A DNA stretch of 64,000 bases from JAHBTB01 sp964451255 (GTDB taxonomy: Bacteria > Armatimonadota > Fimbriimonadia > Fimbriimonadales > Fimbriimonadaceae). Numbering within the stretch: the first letter of the stretch is position 1; every line of letters starts with the position of its first letter. The stretch spans positions 140,893 to 204,892 of the forward strand of contig CAYVHL010000003.1 in the NCBI GenBank assembly GCA_964451255.1. Direction: 5' to 3'. The notes under the pieces were generated by a model, which had not been told where the DNA came from, searched no databases, and saw only the letters and a program-made list of their open reading frames with translations. Made by a program: the position numbers and the translations under genes. This document shows positions 9,371 to 18,632 of the stretch, piece by piece.

Positions 9371-9376
9371 CACAAT
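9371..9376 (+). promoter_or_regulatory. -10-like CACAAT upstream of lipoprotein gene
   Basis: CACAAT ends 6 nt before the GTG at 9383; no Shine-Dalgarno is visible. Part of the leaderless pattern, though the hexamer is a poor -10. Confidence 0.25.
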
Positions 9377-9382
9377 GCCCTT

Positions 9383-10582
9383 GTGAAACGGATTTCACAC
9401 TTGGCGGCACTGACCATCCTAGCCCTTGCAGGTTGTGGCCCCAAGGAACCCCCTCCTTACCAGACCTATTTCAAACAGCCGGAGCCATATGTTCCTCAAA
9501 CCGGCTCAAGAAACGCATTTGACACATACTTGCTGGCCGCACGTGAGACTGACAGTGCCTTGTCGGCCAAGGACCGGGGCCGAAATGAGACCCCTGACTT
9601 CAAGAAGAAGGTCGTCGACACCTTACGGCCGACGTTGGATAGCGTCGAAAGGGCCAGCCGCGAGCTGTGCCGGTTCGAGTTCCGCCCCACCAACCCATCG
9701 TCACAGAGGCCCGAGCGAGAGGCATGGTTTTGGATCGGTAAAGGCATGGCATGGAGATCCAGCGAGCTCTTCGAGGCAGGCTCGACCGACGACGCGCTCG
9801 ACTGTGCCCTCGCCGCGGCTCGGTTCGGCTGCGACCTCACGCAGGGCGACGTCGAAGACGTGACGGTCGGAGTCTCAGTAGTGGGTCTTGTGCGCGCGGT
9901 GGTCCGGGCCAACCAGGAAAAGTTGACTCCGGGCCAGCTCGACAAGCTATTCGCAGGCGTGTCCGCCGCCCTGGCTAGGTGCGGCGACCCGGACACGGTT
10001 ATCGACAACGAGGAGCAAGAGATGCTCGCCGCCGTCCAGGAGGTCCAGGACTGCTACCGGGACAAGAAGACAGACCAGCTGGATAAGATCCTTTACAAGG
10101 ACGGACGGGACGCGGTCGAGTACCTTCAGGATCTCCGGGACAGCGACCGCCCGGCCTACTTCTCTGGCTTTGCCGGCGAAGCGGTCTCCACCGCCCGATT
10201 TGCCAAAGAACAAGCAAAGAAGCCCCCCAAAGAGCGCGCCGAGTTCAAATTGCCAGAATCCGGACGGCCCTGGAAAAGGTTCGCCCGCCATTTCTTCTCG
10301 CCCGTGCTCACCTATATCGATGCCCGAGACAGGTTCTTGACCTCAGTCAGGCTCTGGGCCGTGGACGCCAAGTGTCGGGCGGGATCCCTGCGCGGCGGCG
10401 CCCCGACAGGGATTGACGCGATGGGCCAGGTCGCTGTCGATCCCTACTCAGGCAAATCGTTCGTGTACTACGCGGCAGGCTCAGACTACCGGGTTTACAG
10501 CGTAGGCAAGGACGGCCGGGACGACGGCGGCCACTCGGATGACGGCTACCAACCTGACATGACGACGGCGGCTGGCCCCTGA
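9383..10582 (+). CDS. Hypothetical lipoprotein
   Basis: 399 aa, starting with GTG at 9383. The N terminus MKRISHLAALTILALAGC is a lipoprotein signal with lipobox LAGC. The mature part is mostly helical and charged, with a C-terminal region PTGIDAMGQVAVDPYSGKSF and YYAAGSDYRVYSVGKDGRDDGG. The latter resembles the end of DUF-type proteins seen in this kind of genome and of prepilin-like tails (VYSxGxDGxDDGG). Divergently transcribed from the nucleotidylyltransferase with a 61-bp gap, and convergent with the cyclase gene. Function unknown; anchored to a membrane. Confidence 0.8.
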   Translation: MKRISHLAALTILALAGCGPKEPPPYQTYFKQPEPYVPQTGSRNAFDTYLLAARETDSALSAKDRGRNETPDFKKKVVDTLRPTLDSVERASRELCRFEFRPTNPSSQRPEREAWFWIGKGMAWRSSELFEAGSTDDALDCALAAARFGCDLTQGDVEDVTVGVSVVGLVRAVVRANQEKLTPGQLDKLFAGVSAALARCGDPDTVIDNEEQEMLAAVQEVQDCYRDKKTDQLDKILYKDGRDAVEYLQDLRDSDRPAYFSGFAGEAVSTARFAKEQAKKPPKERAEFKLPESGRPWKRFARHFFSPVLTYIDARDRFLTSVRLWAVDAKCRAGSLRGGAPTGIDAMGQVAVDPYSGKSFVYYAAGSDYRVYSVGKDGRDDGGHSDDGYQPDMTTAAGP

Positions 10583-10589
10583 TCCCGGC

Positions 10590-11870
10590 TCAGTTTCTGG
10601 GCGCGTCCGCGGCGCTGAAGACAGGCACCGACACCTTCTTTGGCCTCCAGATGTAGCCGCTCAGCCCTTCGACCGACACCGACTCGACGCCCACACTGTC
10701 ACATCCACCCGGAAGGTATCTCGCAGTTTCTTCGCTCACGACAAGCGTCCCGGGCTCGGCCGCCTTCTGCATATGCGCGGCGACGTCGATCACATGGGCG
10801 AAGTTGACTTGGGTCACGTCTTTGCCGGGAGCTAGGACGCTACCGGTGTGCAGGCCGGTCCGAAGCTCGAATGTCTGCCCCGTTCGGTTACGGAAGGCGT
10901 TGAACTCGAAGAGTCCGGCCATCAAGGCTTTGGCGGCTAGGAACCCGTTTTGAGGTTGCTCAAAGGCCGCCGTCACGCCGTCACCGGCCGTCGAATGGAT
11001 TCTTCCACCGTGCCGGGTGACGACCGACTCGACGAACAAGTGGTACTCCGTAAAGGTGAACTCGACGGACAAGGGCTCGGCGACCGCTTTGAGCTTTGTG
11101 GACCCCACGATGTCGGCGCTCAGAAAGGTGACGAAGCGCTCGTCCGACTTGAGCTTCTCGGTGATTTCCAGAAGTTGTTGGAGCATCTCATGGCGCTCCC
11201 TACCAGGGTCTCGCAAACCCAACACCGATCTGTTTTTCCCGAGCGCCAAGTGTGCGACGACTCCGACGGCGGCCCCGCCGACTGCCCCGAGCGCGAACAT
11301 CGTCGGATGGATGCCCATGAGCGTCCCAGCCGGCCAACCGACCATGAGCAGAAGCGGGCGGACCAGGGTATGCACATAGAGGAACAGCGTGGCGACAAGC
11401 GCCCACGTCGCACCGGCGATCGCACCTGCGACGCCAGCGGTGCGCACTTGGCGGCTCACTGCCGCGTTCCAGACCGCGGCGATCGCTCCTAGGAACACCA
11501 AGCTCGACAAGAAGCCGGTGTGATCGCGCGTGACCATCGACCAGGCCGCCAACAATCCCATCGCCCCACCCAGCAACCCGCCCATCGCGAACCGCCGGAC
11601 GTCCGGGTCGAAGGCGAGAAAACTGCTACGGAGCCGTTGGACAGGGTTAGTCTTCTCTTCGGTCTCCGGCAGACTTCTGACGGCCAAGCGGACATATTCG
11701 AGCGGCGCCCCCGTAGCTTCGGCGACCGCGACGATCGCCTCATCGTCCAGGTCGCCTCCCCGGGCGGCACGAAGGCGGCTGGCGAGCGCCAGCATCTCAT
11801 GGATGCGGTCGTCCGTGCCTGCCTTCGCCAGTTCCGTCTCTGTGTGATCGGGGGCCACTTTCGTAGACAT
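10590..11870 (-). CDS. Membrane-bound class III adenylate/guanylate cyclase
   Basis: 426 aa from the ATG at 11870; a longer frame exists but its extra residues look non-native. Residues about 1-75 are cytosolic helices (DDRIHEMLALASRL), then four transmembrane segments (about 95-115, 118-135, 145-175, 188-210), then a class III catalytic domain (about 240-410). The first metal Asp is in FLSADIVGSTKL, the second in HSTAGDGVTAAF, and RTGLHTGSVL is the family beta-hairpin motif. It should make a cyclic nucleotide from ATP or GTP; specificity residues are not resolved here. No dedicated effector gene is adjacent. Confidence 0.85.
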   Translation of the reverse strand: MSTKVAPDHTETELAKAGTDDRIHEMLALASRLRAARGGDLDDEAIVAVAEATGAPLEYVRLAVRSLPETEEKTNPVQRLRSSFLAFDPDVRRFAMGGLLGGAMGLLAAWSMVTRDHTGFLSSLVFLGAIAAVWNAAVSRQVRTAGVAGAIAGATWALVATLFLYVHTLVRPLLLMVGWPAGTLMGIHPTMFALGAVGGAAVGVVAHLALGKNRSVLGLRDPGRERHEMLQQLLEITEKLKSDERFVTFLSADIVGSTKLKAVAEPLSVEFTFTEYHLFVESVVTRHGGRIHSTAGDGVTAAFEQPQNGFLAAKALMAGLFEFNAFRNRTGQTFELRTGLHTGSVLAPGKDVTQVNFAHVIDVAAHMQKAAEPGTLVVSEETARYLPGGCDSVGVESVSVEGLSGYIWRPKKVSVPVFSAADAPRN

Positions 11871-11979
11871 TCTACTGCCCCTCGGCCCTCCGGGTTCTGA
11901 TCGTCGCAGGAAAAGATCTCGGGAGTTTGAGGGCCGCACTCTCTGGCCGTCAAGAACTCGAAGCGGCTTCAACCAGGCG

Positions 11980-12795
11980 TCAGTGCCCGCATCCGGTAGG
12001 AGGGGGAGGGGGACCGTCGATCAGCCTGGTGACGATCAATTGACCCGTGACCGGGTTGTCGCCCGGGTGCAGAGTGGGCAACGCGACGAGGCAGGTCGTG
12101 CCGAACACCGAATAGTCTCCGCCGTTGTAGCTCAAGGATCGGAAAAAGGCGTCGGAGATCGAGTCCGCCTTCAAGGTGAGCCACTTGGCCGAAGTCGGAC
12201 AGGTAGCGGAAAACGCACCGTCCTTCCATGTCAACGAACCTCCCACACGATTCAAGTTCTGATCGTAGAGATCGACCTGGACGTACACGATCCCCAGGGA
12301 CGAGGCCAGACCGCTGACCGGGCCCGACGAGACAACCGTCCCACTCACCGTCGCCGTGCCGACGGCCACGCGGCAGTCCTGCGTCAAAGTCTTGTTGATA
12401 CCGCTGACGGTGGCGGTCGCCGACACTTTGAAGTTGGCGTTGGGATCCGACACGACCTGCATGAAGCCGGACGGCGACAACGACACCTTCGTCGAGTTCG
12501 TGCCGACCAGAGTGAAGTTCGATGCCACCAGCACGGACCGGACGCCCGCCAGGTCATAGTTGACGAACTGAACCTGGAGTTGGTCGGTCACCCGAAGGTT
12601 GAGGGGGTCGACCGCCTGCCCCCCGTTACCGATGAACTCCAGGTACTGGCCGGGCAAAGGTACCGCCGCGCCAGGGTTTGTGCCGTTCGTTCCGCCTCCA
12701 GCGGCGCCTCCGCCGCCTCCGCCGCAGGCGATGAGAAAGCCGGCACAGATGGCGAAGAGCCCAATGACGAACATCTGCAAGACATCACGTTTCAA
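11980..12795 (-). CDS. Hypothetical secreted lipoprotein
   Basis: 271 aa. A TTG start at 12795 is supported by AGGA about 7 nt upstream; the ATG at 12774 is an alternative. The signal is followed by lipobox LIAC and a poly-Gly stretch (GGGGGGAAGGG). The remaining sequence has Ig-like beta patterns (LQVQFVNYDLAGVRSVLVAS, SATATVSGINKTLTQDC) and ends in a proline run and TGCGH. No enzyme motif. It resembles the many Gly-rich lipoproteins with Ig-like domains of unknown function. Confidence 0.75.
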   Translation of the reverse strand: MKRDVLQMFVIGLFAICAGFLIACGGGGGGAAGGGTNGTNPGAAVPLPGQYLEFIGNGGQAVDPLNLRVTDQLQVQFVNYDLAGVRSVLVASNFTLVGTNSTKVSLSPSGFMQVVSDPNANFKVSATATVSGINKTLTQDCRVAVGTATVSGTVVSSGPVSGLASSLGIVYVQVDLYDQNLNRVGGSLTWKDGAFSATCPTSAKWLTLKADSISDAFFRSLSYNGGDYSVFGTTCLVALPTLHPGDNPVTGQLIVTRLIDGPPPPPTGCGH

Positions 12796-12864
12796 AGTCG
12801 TTTCCTTTCTGCACCCGCGCCGACGGGCTAAGCAGTAGACGCCCGGACGCCCGGAGTCCGTTCG

Positions 12865-15201
12865 CTATTCTAGCTGGGCGACGGTCACGCCGTCGCCGCC
12901 CTCCTGAGCATCCGCCACATGGAAGGATTTGACACCCTTGGTTTGGCGTAGGACCTCCTGGGTGATCTTTTTCAGTATCCCTTCCCCCTTTCCATGGACG
13001 ACACGGATGCTCGCCACCCCAGCGAGAAGCGCTTCGTCTATGAACTTCTCCAAGGTCTCGATCGCGTCTTCCGCCCTCATCTGGCGCAAATGCACCTCCC
13101 GCTGGACAGTCTGCGCCCTCTTAAGTTGGTGGCTGGTCCCTTGCTTCTTGATCTGTGCCGGGACCGTCTCCACCGGGGTGAGGCTGGCGACAGGCACCGT
13201 CATTTTGATCGCCCCCATCTGCACCAGCACGTTCTTACCCTTGGGATCGTCCACGACCACGCCTTTACCTTCGAATCCCGCGACCCGAACGGTCTGGCCC
13301 TTGGTGATCGTCAATTGGACCGCCGGGCCTGCTGACTTCGGCGCCGCCGGGCGCATGTCGCGGATGAAGCCCTGGCCCACCTCTTGCACGTCCTTTAGCT
13401 TTTGGCGGGCACGGTCAAGGTTCGCTTGGCTGCCGTCCCGCTTGATGGACTCAAACACGTCGGCAGTCTCGAGCCTTATCTCCCGGAGCACCTCCTCAAG
13501 TTCCTGGGCGGCTTGTTCGCGGACCTTGACCCTCGTTTCGTCCGCGCGGGCAATTTTGGCCTCTGCCTCTCTCTCGACTTGGCGGAGACGGTTGGCGAGC
13601 CTGTCGGCCTCGCCCTGGGCCCGCTGAGCCTGTCTTTGGGCCGCCTCCAGGTTCTCGATCATGCGGGCGACGTCCTGGGCCTGGTCGCCGATGCCTGCGG
13701 TCGCCTCAGTGACGACGTCCGCCGGGATGCCGTACCTCTCGGCGATCTTGAGGGCATGGCTCGAACCAGGGGTGCCCAACATCAGGTGATACGTGGGCCG
13801 CAGCGACTTGAGATCGAACTCCATCGCCGCGTTGACAAACCCCGACTGGTTCGAAGCGAGCACCTTCAACTCACCGTAGTGGGTGCTCGCCATCGTCTTT
13901 GCCCCGCCCCGTTGGAAAGCCAAGAGGAGGGCTCTGGCCAGGGACGAGCCTTCGGTCGGGTCTGTCCCCGCCCCGACCTCGTCCAATAGCACCAAGGCAC
14001 CTCGTCGAAGGCCCTTCAGTGCCGACGCGATGTTCTTGATGTGTCCGCTGAACGTGGACAACGACTGTTGCAGCGACTGTTCGTCGCCGATGTCCGCCCA
14101 GATCTGGCTGAAGCAGCCGATCCTGCATTCGAACGCCGCGACCATCATCCCGGCTTGGGCCATCGCGACGGCCAAGCCGACTGTCTTGATCCCGACGGTC
14201 TTGCCCCCGGTGTTCGGCCCCGTGATCAAGATCGTGTCGTTCTCGTCGCCCAGGTGCAGGCTGAGCGGTACAGCGGTCTTCTTATCCAGTAGCGGATGTC
14301 GAGCCTTGGTCAGGCGGATGCTGGCGTCGGGCCCGCGGGCTGGAACACAGCCGCCGAGGTCTGCGCCATATCGAGCGCGGGCGAACAAGACGTCCAGTTC
14401 GGTCGCGGCGACGCATCCGTCCTTGATCGCGTCCACGTCCGCCCCGACCACACCGCTGATCCTGGCCAGCACCTTCTCCTCTTCCGCCTTCTCGGCGACC
14501 TCGGCCTCACGGAACTGGTTGCCGGCCTGGACCACGTCTTCGGGTTCGAGGAAGACCGTCTGGCCACTCGCGCTGGTGTCATGGACGATGCCCCGCAACC
14601 GGCTCTTGTACTCAGCCTTGAGCGGGATGACGTACCGGCCGTTCCGGGTCGTGTAGAGCGGATCGCTCAGCATGTCGCGGGTCTTACCAGAGACATAGCT
14701 TTGGATCGCCGAGAGTGTCTTTTTGGCCGCCTGCGCCTTACGCCTCCGGGCGGCGGCAAGTTCGGGGCTGGCTTCGTCCAAAACGGACCCGTCGACATCC
14801 AGGCTTTTCTCGACTAGCGCGACGGTGTTCGGCAAGGCGGGAAGACAAGCGGCGATCCCTTTCAGCGTCTTCACGCCCTCGGCTTCTTCGACGGCCTTCT
14901 TGGCCGACAGCATCGCCTTCAGCGTGGTGCCGACGCGGAACAGGCTTTGTCCGTCGCACACCGCCCCCTTGCTCGCGATGGTGACGGTCGCGCGGACGTC
15001 GCGCACACCCCTCAGGCTGGGCAAGCCGGTGTTGCGAAGGGTGTCGGCCTCCTTTGTCTTGTCGAGTTCACGCCAGACCACACTCGCGTCAAAGTTGGGG
15101 ACGACCTGGGCCGCCTCGGCTTTGCCAAGCTCGGTCTCGCACGCCTCTACAAGGCAAGCGACGATCGCATCCCAATCTAAGACGGCGAGCGCGTGCTCCA
15201 C
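12865..15201 (-). CDS. mutS2: MutS2 endonuclease/ATPase with Smr domain
   Basis: About 778 aa from the GTG at 15201, matching the usual MutS2 length and its N-terminal pattern ALAVLDWDAIVACL. The open frame extends further but would be atypical. A coiled clamp region precedes the ATPase domain, with Walker A GPNTGGKT, DIGDEQSLQQSLSTFSGH, LLDEVGAGTDPTEG and STHYGELK. A helical linker leads to the C-terminal Smr nuclease domain with its HGKGEG motif. MutS2 acts on recombination intermediates and, in some bacteria, on collided ribosomes. It stands alone here. The start is the weakest point, since no clear Shine-Dalgarno is seen. Confidence 0.93.
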   Translation of the reverse strand: MEHALAVLDWDAIVACLVEACETELGKAEAAQVVPNFDASVVWRELDKTKEADTLRNTGLPSLRGVRDVRATVTIASKGAVCDGQSLFRVGTTLKAMLSAKKAVEEAEGVKTLKGIAACLPALPNTVALVEKSLDVDGSVLDEASPELAAARRRKAQAAKKTLSAIQSYVSGKTRDMLSDPLYTTRNGRYVIPLKAEYKSRLRGIVHDTSASGQTVFLEPEDVVQAGNQFREAEVAEKAEEEKVLARISGVVGADVDAIKDGCVAATELDVLFARARYGADLGGCVPARGPDASIRLTKARHPLLDKKTAVPLSLHLGDENDTILITGPNTGGKTVGIKTVGLAVAMAQAGMMVAAFECRIGCFSQIWADIGDEQSLQQSLSTFSGHIKNIASALKGLRRGALVLLDEVGAGTDPTEGSSLARALLLAFQRGGAKTMASTHYGELKVLASNQSGFVNAAMEFDLKSLRPTYHLMLGTPGSSHALKIAERYGIPADVVTEATAGIGDQAQDVARMIENLEAAQRQAQRAQGEADRLANRLRQVEREAEAKIARADETRVKVREQAAQELEEVLREIRLETADVFESIKRDGSQANLDRARQKLKDVQEVGQGFIRDMRPAAPKSAGPAVQLTITKGQTVRVAGFEGKGVVVDDPKGKNVLVQMGAIKMTVPVASLTPVETVPAQIKKQGTSHQLKRAQTVQREVHLRQMRAEDAIETLEKFIDEALLAGVASIRVVHGKGEGILKKITQEVLRQTKGVKSFHVADAQEGGDGVTVAQLE

Positions 15202-15265
15202 TAATGGATATTGTGGATGCTCACAGCCTGCCCCAGACCTTTCGGACCTGGAGATCTTCTCGTGG

Positions 15266-15271
15266 CAAAAT
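15266..15271 (+). promoter_or_regulatory. -10-like CAAAAT upstream of DNRLRE-type gene
   Basis: CAAAAT ends 6 nt before the ATG at 15278; no Shine-Dalgarno. Leaderless candidate. Confidence 0.3.
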
Positions 15272-15277
15272 GGCTCT

Positions 15278-15919
15278 ATGCTCACCGCCCTTGTTCTCGC
15301 CGCGAACCTCGCGACCGTCACCCTGGAGCCAACCGACGATGTTTGGGTGTATCCCTATGCCAGCGACCAAGTGACCGATCCCTACCTCCGGGTCTGGGGG
15401 TCGCAAGGAGAGTCCTTAGGCGAACCCGACCCAGGCATGACCGTGAGTTACAGCCTGGTGAAATTTGACCTCGGCAAGGTCAACAAGGACGGGAAATTGA
15501 AGAGCGCGGTCTTGGTCTTGACGAACTTCGACAAGGTCGGATACACGGCGCAGGAGAGCAAGGACGCCCCCGTCGAGGTGCGCGAGGTGGAACCAGGCTT
15601 CACAGAGCGGCTATGGGATTTCCGCGACGCGGAGAAGTTCGCTCCAGAAGCAAAGGAGGCAGTCCTCGGGTCAGGCTATGCGACCCAGGTCGTCGAGGGC
15701 CAACCGACCGTCATCACCGTCGACCTGATGAAGGGGCCCGGCTCGTTCCCTGCCCTATTGGACAAATGTATGGCCAGCAAAGACAAAGCGCTTGCGCTCG
15801 CCTTGACCAGCAAGCTAGACCCTGAAGGAAGTGATCAGACCAGACTTTACAAGTTCTATTCTCACAGCGCACCGAAGCCCGAACAGAGGCCAAAATTGGT
15901 GCTCACTTTTTCCAATTAG
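15278..15919 (+). CDS. Secreted DNRLRE/CBM96-like domain protein
   Basis: 213 aa. A short hydrophobic N terminus (MLTALVLAANLA) is followed by ATVTLEPTDDVWVYPYASD, PYLRVWGSQG, SLVKFDLGKV and KSAVLVLTNF. This is the order of strands seen in DNRLRE/CBM96 beta-sandwich domains. Its C terminus KPEQRPKLVLTF is also typical. The protein is essentially a single such domain, perhaps a surface or glycan-binding protein. The last 17 bp overlap the 3' end of the convergent kinase gene. The start at 15278 was chosen because the upstream frame lies inside mutS2 on the other strand. Confidence 0.72.
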   Translation: MLTALVLAANLATVTLEPTDDVWVYPYASDQVTDPYLRVWGSQGESLGEPDPGMTVSYSLVKFDLGKVNKDGKLKSAVLVLTNFDKVGYTAQESKDAPVEVREVEPGFTERLWDFRDAEKFAPEAKEAVLGSGYATQVVEGQPTVITVDLMKGPGSFPALLDKCMASKDKALALALTSKLDPEGSDQTRLYKFYSHSAPKPEQRPKLVLTFSN

Positions 15920-17888
15920 CGCTGTTGCCAGATCCCCAGCTGAACCACGTCATATCAAGTCTCTTTCGCTCATTATTTGCAATCTTTTGACACAACGCCT
16001 CTACTCTTGATAACAAGAGCCTCTGCTCATGTTCAAAATCAAGGGTCGTTTTGACCAGTTCAGACTTCAATTCAATGATCTCGCGGGACTTTTCGACCAA
16101 CCAGGAGGTGTATTCCGAGTCTATGCTGTCTTCCACGGTCTTGGGCAACGGAAGCGCTGACGCTTCCCAATACTTTGCGGACAAGTTGTCCCGCCACTCG
16201 ACAAGCTCGCTGATCGTCTTGTTGCTTAGCGCCGGAATCTGCGCCAACTTGTTCTGGTCTATATCGGCGGCGGATCGGATCCCTTTGTCGTAGATATCGT
16301 TCAACCTTCCCTCGTTCAGACCGCTGACATTGGCGACGAGGATGCTGTACTTGGAGAGCAACTTGCGCAGATCTGCTCCATGGTGAAGGGACAGATATTT
16401 GTGGCGAATCTGGCGGTACTTGCCGTCTTTGTTTTCAACTTCGGACAAGAGCCAGACGCGTTTGGCCTCCATCCGCGTCTTTTGATCGGCCCAACCTGAA
16501 CGCCTCCATGTCTCAAGGACATTGTAGAGTTCTGCATAGTCGCCTTGCAATTCAGACTCAAGCAACCTGTACTTTTTCGAAATCCTTGCTAAGTTGCAGG
16601 AAGAGGGGAAAATGACAAAGAACCCGATGAAAATGGGCACAGAAAAGGGCGGTGTCCGCCAAAGCAGCAGGCAGGTCGCCAAGATCGCCAGGCCACACAG
16701 CAAGTATCGTTGTATCCGCCGGAGCAAAGCCTTTCGCGGCGGTAGGGGCGCCGGGTCGATCCGGAGCGCCAGGGCCCCGGGAGGGAGCTCCAACTCCACG
16801 GCGGCTGGCAGGCTCCTAACCGAACTGATTGCCTCTTCGAGGTCAGCCAAGGCGTCGTCGACCAGCTTTGGGCCTGCGGGCTGGATGTCGTTCGGGTTGC
16901 AGAACAGACGGGTCCGTGACCTGCGTTCCAAGCGGCACCACGGACAAGACGCCAAGCCTGTCCAGTATCGGTGCCCGGGCCGTTCAGGACAGTCGACGAG
17001 TTCACTTTCCAGGTCACGGAGCGCGCCAGACCAAGCCCGTGCCGATGGGCGTGCCTCCGGCTTTAGGCCGAAGGCCCGTTCAAAGAGCGCTGCGATGTAC
17101 GGCGGCAAGAATGTCGTGCTGACTCCTGGTGGTGGCCTCAACGGGACGTCCCGCACGTCCGAATAGGCATACCAGTGGTTGGCGACCGCCTCCTCCAAGG
17201 TCGGCTCGGCATCCCCGGTCGGGCGACCTGCAAACGGGTGGCGGCCCAGCATCAACGTCTGAAACAGGAGGACCGCCAAGGCGAAAAGGTCGTGCCTCGC
17301 CCCGCGCAGGTGCTGGTCCAAGTCTCGGCCCTGTAGTTCGGGGGCCAAGTATTCCGCCTTGCCCACCGGGCAAGCGAGCACAGCCCCTTCGACTTCCACC
17401 TGGAAGCTATCGACGTCGATCAGCTTGACCATCGCCTGCCCACTGACGAGCACGTTCGATTCATTCAGGTCGCCGATGACAAGTCCCGCCCGGTGGATCG
17501 CCGCGACCGAAGCAGCTAGGTTCCGGGTCACCCGTACGAGGAAGCCCCAGTCGCCGTGGGGGACCTGTCGGATGCGCGACCGGGTCTGATAGACGGTGAA
17601 CAGCGGTGTCCAGCCCTTGAGGTGCTCCATCAAGAAGCCGACTGCCTGTCCGTTGCCGTCGACGACCAACTCGCGTGGCCATGCCGCCACCCTTTCCAAC
17701 TCGGGAGAAGCCATCGCCACCAACGCTTCGACTTTCCGAGCATGCTCGTCCAATTCTTCGGTGCCCTTATAGACCTTGGCCAACACGCCGTCGCGCCCCG
17801 CAATGTGCCGAACCGTCGCCTCGCCGCCCTCACCGACGCGGGCATGGAGTTCCAGTGGCAGACCTTCGGCGTCAAACAGCAATGTCAT
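15903..17888 (-). CDS. YegI-like Ser/Thr kinase with helix-hairpin-helix domain (TerY-P triad)
   Basis: 661 aa. The kinase domain covers about residues 1-300: GEGGEATVRHI is the glycine loop, AKVYK has the ATP Lys, IHRAGLVIGDLNESNVLV is the catalytic loop, and LIDVDSFQ replaces DFG as in YegI relatives. A Cys cluster (SCPWCRLE...LFC) follows at about 320-340. Two membrane-spanning segments lie around 410-445. A helix-hairpin-helix module (VANVSGLNEGRLNDIYDKG, then LAQIPALSNKTISELVEW) lies around 530-590, before a coiled coil. The ATG at 17888 overlaps the PP2C stop as ATGA. Gene order and domains match E. coli yegL-yegK-yegI. The HhH suggests nucleic-acid sensing; target unknown. Confidence 0.85.
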   Translation of the reverse strand: MTLLFDAEGLPLELHARVGEGGEATVRHIAGRDGVLAKVYKGTEELDEHARKVEALVAMASPELERVAAWPRELVVDGNGQAVGFLMEHLKGWTPLFTVYQTRSRIRQVPHGDWGFLVRVTRNLAASVAAIHRAGLVIGDLNESNVLVSGQAMVKLIDVDSFQVEVEGAVLACPVGKAEYLAPELQGRDLDQHLRGARHDLFALAVLLFQTLMLGRHPFAGRPTGDAEPTLEEAVANHWYAYSDVRDVPLRPPPGVSTTFLPPYIAALFERAFGLKPEARPSARAWSGALRDLESELVDCPERPGHRYWTGLASCPWCRLERRSRTRLFCNPNDIQPAGPKLVDDALADLEEAISSVRSLPAAVELELPPGALALRIDPAPLPPRKALLRRIQRYLLCGLAILATCLLLWRTPPFSVPIFIGFFVIFPSSCNLARISKKYRLLESELQGDYAELYNVLETWRRSGWADQKTRMEAKRVWLLSEVENKDGKYRQIRHKYLSLHHGADLRKLLSKYSILVANVSGLNEGRLNDIYDKGIRSAADIDQNKLAQIPALSNKTISELVEWRDNLSAKYWEASALPLPKTVEDSIDSEYTSWLVEKSREIIELKSELVKTTLDFEHEQRLLLSRVEALCQKIANNERKRLDMTWFSWGSGNSANWKK

Positions 17889-18631
17889 TCCCGCCACCTC
17901 GCCACCAAGAGGCACGTGTCGTCGTCGGTCTTGCTCGTCACCGGAGTCGACTCGAGCATCTGGCCGATCCAGCGTCCCGCCTCTGCATCCTCACCACGGG
18001 CGGCCGTCGCACCGACGCGCTTGCAGACCGACCGAAAGAAGGGCTGGTGGGGCTCACGCGCCCTGAAATCGAGCACAAGATACTGCAATCCATCGGTCGT
18101 CAGGCAGATGTCTCCGACAGGTTTCGAGACCCTTATGACCTGTGCGCTCGCCTGAGCCTTGTCATCGGTGAGGAATGTCGTCGTGTTGACAAATTCGCTG
18201 TCCGTCGGCCAACCGACTGCGTTGAAGACGTCGGCTTCGCGAGGCCGTGCCACGGCCGCACCGTCGCCGACCTGCAAGAAAAAGGCCGCGCCTGGGCCGG
18301 CGACCGCCCCGACAAGGGTCGTCGCCAGGTCTGCCGGATGATGGCCACGGGCACCGGCAGCTTGACAGAGAGACTGCTTGACCTGGCCGACCAGGGCCTT
18401 TCCCTTCAGCGACCCGAGAGGCGCACGTTTCAAAGCAGCAACCACTATCGAGACGAACGCCGACGATGCAGTCTGCGCTCCCAGGGCCCCATGTGGTGCA
18501 CTCCCCGCACCGTCAGCCACAGCGGCGACCAGCACGTCGCCCTCTAGGGCGACGGCAAAGGCGTCTTGGCATCCGGCTGGCGCACTGTGGACGGCTCCGG
18601 TGTGCTTGGCGGCGGCGTAGACCCAGGCCAT
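17885..18631 (-). CDS. PP2C-family protein phosphatase (YegK-like)
   Basis: 248 aa. PP2C metal-site motifs are present: CQDAFAV near the N terminus, AAVADGAGSAPHG (about 37-49), GDGAAVAR, CLTTDGLQYLVL and KTDDDTCLLVARW at the C terminus. It should remove phosphates placed by the kinase encoded immediately downstream. It starts 1 nt after the VWA stop codon and ends overlapping the kinase start, so the three proteins are made together. Cytosolic. Confidence 0.88.
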   Translation of the reverse strand: MAWVYAAAKHTGAVHSAPAGCQDAFAVALEGDVLVAAVADGAGSAPHGALGAQTASSAFVSIVVAALKRAPLGSLKGKALVGQVKQSLCQAAGARGHHPADLATTLVGAVAGPGAAFFLQVGDGAAVARPREADVFNAVGWPTDSEFVNTTTFLTDDKAQASAQVIRVSKPVGDICLTTDGLQYLVLDFRAREPHQPFFRSVCKRVGATAARGEDAEAGRWIGQMLESTPVTSKTDDDTCLLVARWRE

Positions 18632-18632
18632 C